Below are positions 34,338 through 41,736 of a DNA stretch of 51,273 bases, piece by piece. This DNA comes from JAGDMS01 sp050015455. Its GTDB lineage: Bacteria; Desulfobacterota; Binatia; HRBIN30. The stretch covers positions 1 through 51,273 of the forward strand of contig JBEKBJ010000022.1 of assembly GCA_050015455.1 (NCBI GenBank). The letters are read 5' to 3'. The translations under genes were made by a program, and so were the position numbers. The notes under the pieces are model-generated. The model searched no databases and was not told the origin of the DNA. It saw nothing but the letters and a program-made list of their open reading frames with translations. The stretch's first letter is position 1. Every line of letters begins with the position of its first letter.

Positions 34338-35993
34338 ATGTCTGAGAACCGCCGCATCGTTCGCGCCGCCGGGCTGGTCGGCTTCTTTACTTTGCTTAGC
34401 CGCATAGCCGGGCTGGTGCGGGATGCCGTCATCGGTTACTACTTCGGCACCGGAATCGCCGCCGACGCCTTCTTTGTCGCTTTTCGGATTCCCAACTTGC
34501 TACGTCGGTTCGTTGCTGAAGGCGCGATGAGCGTCGCTTTCGTGCCCGTTTTCACCGAGTACTTGACCAAGCGTTCGCGGCGTGAGGCGGTGGAAGCCGC
34601 CTCGGCATTGGCAACCGTTATGGCAGCAGTGCTGCTGGTGCTCACGATGCTGGGCGTGGCGTTCGCGCCACTGTGGACGTCGCTGTTCGCGCCGGGTTTC
34701 AGCGAGGCGCCGGACAAGTTTGCGCTCACCGTGACGCTCACGCGTTGGGTGTTCCCATACATCTTCCTAGTAAGTCTGGTGGCGCTAGCCTCGGGCATCC
34801 TCAACTCTCTGCGTCACTTCGCCGCGCCGGCGGCGGCCCCGATCTTTCTCAACCTGTCCATCATCAGCGCAGCCGTGTGGCTATCACCGCGGCTGTCCAC
34901 GCCGATCTACGGCGTCGCCTACGGGGTCTTGATCGGAGGCCTCGTGCAACTGGCGGTCCAGATCCCGCCGCTGCTGCGCCACGGCGTTCGCATCGTGCCG
35001 CGCTGGCAACCCAGGCACGAAGCGGTGCGGCGCGCGCTGGGGTTGATGGCGCCAATGGTCTTCGGCGCTGCGGTCTATCAGGTCAATCTCATGATCAGCA
35101 CCATGCTCGCGTCGGTGCTGCCGAGTGGGAGCGTATCGTACCTCTGGTATGCGGATCGGGTTTTCGAATTTCCGCTCGGCATTTTTGCCGTCGCGCTGGG
35201 CACGGCTGCGTTGCCGAGCTTTTCGGCGCAAGCGGCACGGCGCGCCTACGCCGAGCTGCGGCAGAGCCTTGCGTTTTCAATCCGCATTACCAACGTGATC
35301 GCGCTGCCGGCCACGGTCGGCATGATTACGCTGGCCATGCCCATCGTCTCCGTACTGTTCCAACGCGGGGCGTTCGGCGCACCGGAAGTCACGCCCACTA
35401 CACAAGCACTATGTGCCTTCGCTGTCGGGCTGTGGCCGGTATCCATGGCCCGCTTGGTGGTGCCGGCGTTCTATGCCCTTGGTGACACACGCACTCCGGT
35501 AAACGCCGCGGCGGTCGCCTTCGTCGTGAATTGCACCTGCTGTTTGCTGCTGATGGGCCCGGCTGCGAGCAGCGGAGATTCGCGTCTGGCCGATGCAATT
35601 GCGGCCCTGACGCGGACGCTTTCGGTCGTGGATCTACGGCACGCCGGGCTGGCCCTCTCCACCTCCGTCGCCGCGAGCGTGAATCTGCTCGTGCTGTTTT
35701 TGGTCTTGCGCCGCCGCCTTGGCGCGCTGGGCGGAGACCGTATTCTCGCCTCCTTCTTTCGGGCCTTGGGGGCGTCGCTCGCGATGGTGCCCGTCGTCCG
35801 CTACATCGCCGGCCTGACGACGTGGTCGGATCCTGGGCACACGGTGGTGCATGCTGCCGTGCTGACAGCCGCGATCGTCGCCGGCGGACTGGTCTTCACA
35901 ATGGTCGCGCTAGCATTGGGCGGCGATGAGGTGCGCGCGCTGACCGCTCTAATGCGGCAGCGCCTCGGTGCACTTGCGGTCCGGAGAGATTAA
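34338..35993 (+). CDS. murJ: Lipid II flippase MurJ
   Basis: 551 residues with about 14 membrane spans of the MOP exporter type. MVIN/MurJ signatures: RAAGLVGFFTLLSRIAGLVRD (9-29), AFFVAFRIPNLLRRFVAEGA, and later YLWYADRVFEFPLGIFAVALGTAALP and FALGDTRTPV-like FYALGDTRTPVNAAA. It flips lipid II to the periplasm for peptidoglycan synthesis. The last codons overlap the end of mazG by four bases. Confidence 0.94.
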   Translation: MSENRRIVRAAGLVGFFTLLSRIAGLVRDAVIGYYFGTGIAADAFFVAFRIPNLLRRFVAEGAMSVAFVPVFTEYLTKRSRREAVEAASALATVMAAVLLVLTMLGVAFAPLWTSLFAPGFSEAPDKFALTVTLTRWVFPYIFLVSLVALASGILNSLRHFAAPAAAPIFLNLSIISAAVWLSPRLSTPIYGVAYGVLIGGLVQLAVQIPPLLRHGVRIVPRWQPRHEAVRRALGLMAPMVFGAAVYQVNLMISTMLASVLPSGSVSYLWYADRVFEFPLGIFAVALGTAALPSFSAQAARRAYAELRQSLAFSIRITNVIALPATVGMITLAMPIVSVLFQRGAFGAPEVTPTTQALCAFAVGLWPVSMARLVVPAFYALGDTRTPVNAAAVAFVVNCTCCLLLMGPAASSGDSRLADAIAALTRTLSVVDLRHAGLALSTSVAASVNLLVLFLVLRRRLGALGGDRILASFFRALGASLAMVPVVRYIAGLTTWSDPGHTVVHAAVLTAAIVAGGLVFTMVALALGGDEVRALTALMRQRLGALAVRRD

Positions 35994-36772
35994 ACCTTCG
36001 CCTTGGCTTCTTCCCACAGCGTGTTCATTTCTTGCACCGAGGTGTCATGCAGGTCTTGGTTGCGCGCCGCGAGCTGTTCCTCGATGTAGCGAAAGCGGCG
36101 GATGAAACGGTCATTGGCGCGCTGCAGCGCGTCCTCGGCTTGGATATCGAGGTGGCGACCGAGCGAGGTGAGTGCAAACAGTAAATCCCCGAGTTCCGCC
36201 TCGACGTCGGAGCGGTCGCCCAGCTGCACTGCGGCTTCGAGCTCGGCGAATTCCTCGCGCGCCTTATCCAGCACGTCGCTGGCGCAGTCCCAGTCGAAGC
36301 CGACGCGCGAGGCTTTCTCGCTGAGGCGGTGGGCGCGCAGCAGCGCCGCCATGGCGCGCGGCACACCCGCGACGATGGAGCGGTCATCGCGGCCCTGGCG
36401 CTCTTCCACCTTGATGCGCGCCCAATTGCGTAGCACCTCGGTCGAATCCTTCACCGCGGTGTCGCCGAACACGTGCGGGTGGCGGCGGATCAACTTTTCA
36501 TTGATGGCGCGCACCACGTCTTCGATGGTGAAATGCCCGGCCGCGCGCGCCATTTCGGCGTGAAAGACGATCTGTAGCAGCAGGTCCCCTAGCTCGGTGC
36601 ACAACTCGTCGACGTCATTGTCTTCGATCGCCTCCGCGACCTCGTACGCCTCCTCGATGACGTACGGCTTGATGGACTGGTGCGTCTGCTCACGGTCCCA
36701 CGGACAACCCCCGGGCCCACGCAGGCGTTCCATGATGCGAACCAGCTCGGCAAAATCTTCGGCAGCACCCAT
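35990..36772 (-). CDS. mazG: Nucleoside triphosphate pyrophosphohydrolase MazG
   Basis: 260 residues, full-length E. coli-type MazG with two domains. LRGPGGCPWDREQTHQSIKP (19-38), EEAYEVAEAIEDNDVDELCTELGDLLLQ with the E..E...E...D metal site, RRHPHVFGD, and the repeat motif VEAELGDLLFALTSLGRHL in the second domain. It hydrolyses non-canonical NTPs and modulates ppGpp. Convergent with murJ. Confidence 0.94.
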   Translation of the reverse strand: MGAAEDFAELVRIMERLRGPGGCPWDREQTHQSIKPYVIEEAYEVAEAIEDNDVDELCTELGDLLLQIVFHAEMARAAGHFTIEDVVRAINEKLIRRHPHVFGDTAVKDSTEVLRNWARIKVEERQGRDDRSIVAGVPRAMAALLRAHRLSEKASRVGFDWDCASDVLDKAREEFAELEAAVQLGDRSDVEAELGDLLFALTSLGRHLDIQAEDALQRANDRFIRRFRYIEEQLAARNQDLHDTSVQEMNTLWEEAKAKV

Positions 36773-36926
36773 GCGACTACCCGCTAGCCTGCGCTCGGTG
36801 ACGAGTCAACGCGGCGCTGGCGCCCGCGAGCGACAATGGACCCGTTCGGCCGATGCGGCTGGTCGCTTGCGACTCGAGCATGCCCCAGTTAGTTTGCGAA
36901 GTCGTGAAGGAGGTCGTCTCAGAGCC

Positions 36927-37181
36927 ATGGCCAACATTGTGGTGTACACTACTCAGCAGTGCCCTTACTGCGCTGCGGCGAAAGCGCTCTTACGGCACAA
37001 AGCTGTCTTCTTCGAGGAGATCGATGTTGGCGCCGACCCCGGGTTACGGGAAAAGATGATCGAGGAGTCGGGGCGTCGGACGGTCCCGCAGATCTTTATC
37101 AACGGTTCTCCGATCGGCGGCTTCGAGGAGTTGCGTGCGTTGGATCAAGGCGGGAAACTTGATCGTCTCCTGGCGGCGTAG
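36927..37181 (+). CDS. grxC: Glutaredoxin (GrxC type)
   Basis: 84 residues from ATG 36927 (MANIVVYTTQQCPYCAA); a longer upstream frame is unrelated. The active site CPYC is at 12-15, with TVPQIFINGSPIGGFEELRA for the cis-proline and GSH site. AAGGAGG lies 13 bases upstream. Reduces disulfides with glutathione supplied by GshB. Confidence 0.92.
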   Translation: MANIVVYTTQQCPYCAAAKALLRHKAVFFEEIDVGADPGLREKMIEESGRRTVPQIFINGSPIGGFEELRALDQGGKLDRLLAA

Positions 37182-37215
37182 GTCGGGCCGATGTGCGCTG
37201 GCGGCTACCTGCTTA

Positions 37216-37455
37216 TCAAAGCATTCGAGCGCTGCGGACCTCGTGCTTCATCGTCGCCATGAAATCGAACATGGACTCCAATGCCACAGTGGGCCAGTTG
37301 CCTCCCTCAGCCAACACTGATAGCGCCATGAGCACGGCGCAACGCATCACAGATTCCGCCTGTTCGTCTTCCAGGGCCGCATGCAACACCGGCCCGCTTG
37401 CCTCGATGTCCGCCGTGATTGCGCCCTGATCGTCACACACGAAGAGTCGAGCCAT
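37216..37455 (-). CDS. Small hypothetical protein
   Basis: 79 residues from ATG 37455 (MARLFVCDDQGAITADIEAS). Acidic, with an alternating strand/helix look and VMRCAVLMALSVLAEGGNWP in the middle. I recognise no family. Upstream G-rich DNA gives only a poor ribosome site. Confidence 0.4.
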   Translation of the reverse strand: MARLFVCDDQGAITADIEASGPVLHAALEDEQAESVMRCAVLMALSVLAEGGNWPTVALESMFDFMATMKHEVRSARML

Positions 37456-37530
37456 CTCGCCGCCCCCTGTACTGCCTTCTGTACCACAACCAGTTATTCG
37501 CTTGACGCCGGTGCCTTCAGTTGCAGGCAA

Positions 37531-38015
37531 ACGCTGTGCCGCAGTTAGGCACTCAAATGTCCAATCAAAATCGCCCAGGCGGGAGGTAACAGTGTCCTGT
37601 CACGGACACGGGTGATAGTCACTTTAGGATATCGCCGGTGACTGCGGAGACTGCTCTGCGGCTTTTTCGGAACGAGCACGCGGCCAAGAAAGGCAGACTG
37701 CAATCGCCGTGGTGTCGTGCCATCCGACCGGACGGTTGGCCGAATGAGCGCGGCATACGGCTGGGCAGAACGAGAAATTGCGGTCGATCCCTATCGTCGC
37801 GAGAAGTTCGGATCGGGGCGAGCTTCGCCGGCTTGCCTTACGGCGTTGACTTGGTTGCGCAATGGCACGATGATCTGATGGCTGGCGCCCCTTGGGCACT
37901 TGCTTTTCTGTAGCCCTGAAAGGGCGAAAAGTCATGCGCCCTGGGCAACGTCCGGGGTTGGGGGCGTGTCACGGTATTTCGCCAGATTCAGTAAAGACAG
38001 GCGCCTGGTGCAGCG
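37531..38015. other. Non-coding region before the HNH gene
   Basis: No gene recognised. It contains GTGTCC-TGTCAC-GGACAC (about 37,590-37,610) and, at 37,911-37,965, TAGCCCTGAAAGGGCG followed by GCGCCCTGGGCAACG, two short hairpins of a type that recurs between genes in many bacteria. Confidence 0.45.
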
Positions 38016-38324
38016 ATGGATCAGTGGATTGCGGTTCTGTCGGATGAGGAGATCAAGCGCGAGCGCGCCAAAGCGCGGGAGTTGCGCCGCTCGCAGTGGT
38101 GGAAAAAGCGGCGCGGCGCCGGCATTTGCCACTATTGCGGCAGGAGATTTCCGCCCCACGCATTGACAATGGATCACTTGGTGCCGCTGGTGCGCGGCGG
38201 CCGGTCGACGAAGGGCAATCTGGTACCTGCGTGCAAGGAGTGCAACACCAACAAGCGGCACCGCCTGGCGTTCGAGTGGCAGCCAGCAGAGCAGCCAGCG
38301 GTCAGCCGTCAGCGCAGAAGCTGA
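38016..38324 (+). CDS. HNH endonuclease
   Basis: 102 residues. HNH/zinc pattern: GICHYCGRRF (36-45), then MDHLVPLVRGGRSTKGNLVPACKECNTNK (52-80), giving C-x2-C...DH...N...C-x2-C with the ββα-metal centre. Small free-standing HNH proteins are common in chromosomes and phages; the role of this one is unknown. The last ~15 residues (PAEQPAVSRQRRS) come from a dispersed CAGCCAGCGGTCAGC-like repeat. Confidence 0.8.
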   Translation: MDQWIAVLSDEEIKRERAKARELRRSQWWKKRRGAGICHYCGRRFPPHALTMDHLVPLVRGGRSTKGNLVPACKECNTNKRHRLAFEWQPAEQPAVSRQRRS

Positions 38325-38347
38325 AAGCCGATCGCTGCACGTGACGG

Positions 38348-38782
38348 CTATCGTCTCCGCGGTTTGGCTGCAGACTTGATCGCCTTGGACGCTGTAGCTG
38401 CGTCGGCATCGCTATGGAAGCCGAAGACCGCGGAAAATTTGCGGCCGATGGTTTCCGCCACCATGAAGGAGATGTTCACGCCGGCATCGGCGATGGCGCG
38501 AGCCATGTTTGCGCCCAACCCGGCGCGGTCGTCGCCTTCGACGAGCAGGCAGGCGATCGGCGAGGCGGACACACCAGCGGCACTGGCCGCGGCCGTAGTC
38601 TTCTTTCCGGTCACCGGAAACACCTCAATTGCCGCCCGGCCGGCCTCGCCGATCCCATAGCCCATCACCAGCCGCAGGTTGGCGCCGGTTTGCGCCAGAG
38701 GCTTGAGCACACTCGCGAGCGCGCCGACCTGATGCGCCACTTCCTTCCGCCACAGCGTAATCTTTTTGACCGTGAGTGCCAT
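38348..38782 (-). CDS. Double ACT-domain protein
   Basis: 144 residues from ATG 38782; AAGGAGG lies eight bases upstream. Two ACT-like halves: TVKKITLWRKEVAHQVGALASVLKPLAQTGANLRLVMGYG, and CLLVEGDDRAGLGANMARAIADAGVNISFMVAETIGRKFSAVFGF. ACT domains bind amino acids or similar ligands; no enzyme domain is present, so the role is probably regulatory. It is divergent from uvrC. Confidence 0.75.
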   Translation of the reverse strand: MALTVKKITLWRKEVAHQVGALASVLKPLAQTGANLRLVMGYGIGEAGRAAIEVFPVTGKKTTAAASAAGVSASPIACLLVEGDDRAGLGANMARAIADAGVNISFMVAETIGRKFSAVFGFHSDADAATASKAIKSAAKPRRR

Positions 38783-38904
38783 CACCGTTTCCCTCCTTCT
38801 CAGTGCAGTGCCGTCCTCACAGCGAGAGCCTTGATTGTACACCTCCCACGCTGAGCTGGAAAGAACTCCCTTCACCTCATCGGGCGGGCCGCTATAATGC
38901 TGCC

Positions 38905-40884
38905 GTGGGTAACGAAACTGTGGACCCCTTGCCCGGCGGCGAGCCTCTCTCGCCCAGCCTGGCGCAACAGCTGGACGCGGTGCAGCCCCGGCCAGGCGTC
39001 TATCTCCTCAGGGACCAGCACGGCAAGGTCATTTACGTCGGCAAGGCCAAGAACCTCCGTGGCCGTGTACGCACCTATTTTCGCGGCGGCGACGAGCGCA
39101 GCCAGGTGCGCTTCCTGATGCTACGTGTCGCCGGCCTCGAGACGCTAGTCACCGCCAATGACAAGGAAGCCCTGATCCTCGAAAATAACCTCATCAAGCA
39201 ATACAAACCGCGATACAACATCCGTCTGAAAGACGACAAATCGTACGTCAGCGTGAAGGTGACCGTGCGGGAGCCGTGGCCGCGCATTCTGGTGACCCGT
39301 AAGATCGTCAAGGACGGCAGCCAGTACTACGGCCCGTACGCTTCGGCGTGGGCCGTGCGCGAGACGCTGGACACGATCCGCAAGGTGATCCCACTGCGGA
39401 CCTGCAGCGACGGCGTGTTTCACCACCGCAGCCGGCCCTGCCTGGAATGTCAGATCAAGCGCTGCTTGGGCCCCTGCTGCATACCGGTGGACCCTGAGGC
39501 GTACCGGCAGCACGTGCGCGAAGCGATCATGCTGCTGGAAGGCAAGAGCCAGCAGTTGGCGCTACAGCTCGAAGAGCAGATGCAGCGGGCGTCAGACGAG
39601 ATGCGCTTCGAGGACGCCGCGCGCCTGCGGGACCGTGTACGCGCCATCGAGAGGACGCAGGAGCGCCAGCAAGTCGTATCGCACTGGGGCGACGACCAGG
39701 ATGTCTTCGGCCTGTACCGCGAAGGCGGGTTCATCGAGGTACAGGTGTTGTTCGTACGGCAAGGCAAGCTGACCGGTAACCAAGCGTACAGCTTCACCGA
39801 CTTCGAGTTCGCCGACGATGAGGTGCTTGAGGCGGTGCTGGCGCAGTTCTATCAAGGCGAGCGCTACATCCCGGACGAGATCCTCGTGCCCGTGGAGCTG
39901 GAAGACCAGGATGTGCGGGCCGAATACCTCAGTGAGCGCAAGGACAGGCGCGTCACGATCCTCCGGCCGCAACGCGGCGACAAGGCGCGCTTGCTGGAGA
40001 TGGCGGCGGAGAACGCCCGCCAGAGTTTTCGCGAGCGCCAGGATGCGGGCCGCAACCGCGAGCGCATGAGCGACGAGTTGCGGCAGCGCCTGCACCTGCG
40101 CAACGCCCCGAAGCGCATCGAGTGCTTCGACATCTCGAACATCCAGGGCCGCTTGGCGGTCGGGTCCATGGTGACCTTCGACGAAGGGGAGCCCGACAAG
40201 AGCCGCTACCGGCGCTTCCGCATCAAGACCGTGCCCGGCGCGGACGATTTCCGCATGATCTACGAGGTTTTGAAACGACGCTTCGCCCGGGCCAAAGAGG
40301 AGAACAGCTATCCGGACCTGCTGGTGGTCGACGGGGGCAAGGGCCAGTTGAACGTCGCCCTCGAGGTGCTGCGCGAGCTCGAGATCAACGAGGTGGACGC
40401 GGTTGGGCTGGCGAAGATGCGTGTGGAGCGGGCGCCGCAGTCTCCCGAGCTGGTGCGCAGAGAAGAGCGCGTCTTCCTGCCCGGCCGCAAGAACTCGGTG
40501 GTGCTCAGGCGCAACTCGAACGCCTTGTTCCTCCTGCAGCGTGTGCGCGATGAAGCACACCGCTTCGCCGTTGCTTATCACCGCAAGTTACGCCACCAGG
40601 AGCGCTTGCGCTCGGTGCTGGACGGTATCCCCGGCGTCGGTCCCACGCGACGGCGGGGTCTGCTGCGTCACTTCGGCAGCGTGCGCCGGATCTGCGCCGC
40701 CAGCGTCGATGAACTGGCACAGGTGCCGGGCATCTCCGCGGCGCTGGCGGCGCACATCAAAAATGGCTTGGCTGCGCTGACCGCTACGGATGGTCCCGAG
40801 CAGACGCTGCCCCCGGATGCGGCCCAGCCGGAGCCGCCTGCGTCTGCCGACGCCGTTTCCGCTCCCCCGGCGGCAGACGATTAG
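38905..40884 (+). CDS. uvrC: Excinuclease ABC subunit C
   Basis: About 659 residues from GTG 38905 (other GTGs nearby are possible; the family has a similar lead). GIY-YIG nuclease domain PGVYLLRDQHGKVIYVGKAKN, the cysteine set CLECQIKRCLGPC, the UVR segment MRFEDAARLRDRVRAIE, the RNase H-like domain (PKRIECFDISNIQG, LLVVDGGKGQLNVA), and a C-terminal helix-hairpin-helix (IPGVGPTRRRGLLRHFGS, VPGISAALAAHI). It makes both incisions in nucleotide excision repair. A Pro/Ala-rich tail of ~30 residues follows. Confidence 0.93.
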   Translation: MGNETVDPLPGGEPLSPSLAQQLDAVQPRPGVYLLRDQHGKVIYVGKAKNLRGRVRTYFRGGDERSQVRFLMLRVAGLETLVTANDKEALILENNLIKQYKPRYNIRLKDDKSYVSVKVTVREPWPRILVTRKIVKDGSQYYGPYASAWAVRETLDTIRKVIPLRTCSDGVFHHRSRPCLECQIKRCLGPCCIPVDPEAYRQHVREAIMLLEGKSQQLALQLEEQMQRASDEMRFEDAARLRDRVRAIERTQERQQVVSHWGDDQDVFGLYREGGFIEVQVLFVRQGKLTGNQAYSFTDFEFADDEVLEAVLAQFYQGERYIPDEILVPVELEDQDVRAEYLSERKDRRVTILRPQRGDKARLLEMAAENARQSFRERQDAGRNRERMSDELRQRLHLRNAPKRIECFDISNIQGRLAVGSMVTFDEGEPDKSRYRRFRIKTVPGADDFRMIYEVLKRRFARAKEENSYPDLLVVDGGKGQLNVALEVLRELEINEVDAVGLAKMRVERAPQSPELVRREERVFLPGRKNSVVLRRNSNALFLLQRVRDEAHRFAVAYHRKLRHQERLRSVLDGIPGVGPTRRRGLLRHFGSVRRICAASVDELAQVPGISAALAAHIKNGLAALTATDGPEQTLPPDAAQPEPPASADAVSAPPAADD

Positions 40885-41228
40885 CCTGAACGCGAGTAAC
40901 TTTAGCGGCATCTTGCCAAGATCGCATCTCCTTCGACAAGCTCAGGACAGGCTTCGAGACAGCGCCTCCTCAGCGCCGGTTTCACCCGCAACCTGACTGT
41001 CGAGCCAAAGATTTCCGCCCTCTCCCGCGCGTCTTCTCCGCGTGGGAGAGGGTTGGGGCGGCCACCCCGCGAGCATTACTCCGCCTCCGTCCTTGCGCCC
41101 TCACCCTGCCCTCTCCCGCGCTGAAAGAACGCGCGGGCGAGGGTCGAGAGGGGCTACGGCGGGCAGGGGGAGGTCCCCAGCTGCAGCAATCTGACCCGAG
41201 GAGCCGAGGTCGCAAAAAGCTCTTGCCA
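40885..41228. repeat. Intergenic stretch of stacked dispersed repeats
   Basis: After uvrC: CTTCGACAAGCTCAGGACAG and CTTCGAGACAGCGCCTCCTC (40,930-40,975), then CCCTCTCCCGCGCGTCTTCT with GCGTGGGAGAGGG (41,020-41,055), then CCCTCTCCCGCGCTGAAAGA with CGCGCGGGCGAGGGTC (41,103-41,145). No gene. These are members of the families at 495-529 and 16616-16748. Confidence 0.65.
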
Positions 41229-41255
41229 TTGTATGTACAAATGTTGTATCTACAA
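41229..41255. promoter_or_regulatory. Twin MarR-type operators
   Basis: TTGTATGTACAA (41229-41240) and TTGTATCTACAA (41244-41255) are two copies of TTGTA-N2-TACAA, each palindromic in its outer five bases, separated by ATG, with centres 15 bases apart. They end nine bases before the MarR-family start. The size and placement suit autoregulation by the adjacent MarR protein (inference). Confidence 0.7.
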
Positions 41256-41263
41256 CCCCGGCG

Positions 41264-41719
41264 ATGCGCTCGAAAAGCAAACGGACGGCAATCGAGGTCA
41301 TGGCGCGGGAGTGCGTGGCCAACCAGGTGCGCATGCTCAATCGGGTGCTGACGGGGATTTACGAGGACGAGTTCCGGCCGCTCGGATTGACGGCGAGCCA
41401 GATGGTCATCCTGGCGCTGACCGCAAAGCAGAGTCAGGTCCGCGCCGCTGAACTCTGCCGCTGGCTGCAGATTGATGCTTCGACGCTCAGCCGCAACATT
41501 GATCGGATGCGCACCAACGGGTGGCTTGAGAAGGCCCCCACGGAGGATCAGCGTTCGCGTCCGTTTCGCTTGACGGCCGACGGCGAGAAGATCCTTCACG
41601 CCGCCATTCTGGCTTGGGAGCAGGCACAGGCGAAGGCGGTGCGTCTGCTCGGAAGCGAAGGCGTGGCCCTTCTCAAAACGGTTACGAGGAATGTCAGGAG
41701 CGGCAAGGCCACCGACTAA
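41264..41719 (+). CDS. MarR family transcriptional regulator
   Basis: 151 residues. Winged-helix MarR plan: LTASQMVILALTAKQSQVRA (about 42-61) with LCRWLQIDASTLSRNIDRMRTNGWLEK as recognition helix and wing start, then RPFRLTADGEKILHAAI. Two operator-like palindromes lie just upstream. It is followed 17 bases later by the molybdopterin oxidoreductase gene, the likely target. Ligand unknown. Confidence 0.87.
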   Translation: MRSKSKRTAIEVMARECVANQVRMLNRVLTGIYEDEFRPLGLTASQMVILALTAKQSQVRAAELCRWLQIDASTLSRNIDRMRTNGWLEKAPTEDQRSRPFRLTADGEKILHAAILAWEQAQAKAVRLLGSEGVALLKTVTRNVRSGKATD

Positions 41720-41736
41720 CAGGGAGGAAGCCCAAA

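Noticed and set aside
37638..37913. 91-codon plus-strand frame before the HNH gene
   Set aside because: No ribosome site, family resemblance or consistent codon bias.
39592..40581. 329-codon minus-strand frame opposite uvrC
   Set aside because: Antisense of UvrC with no independent features.
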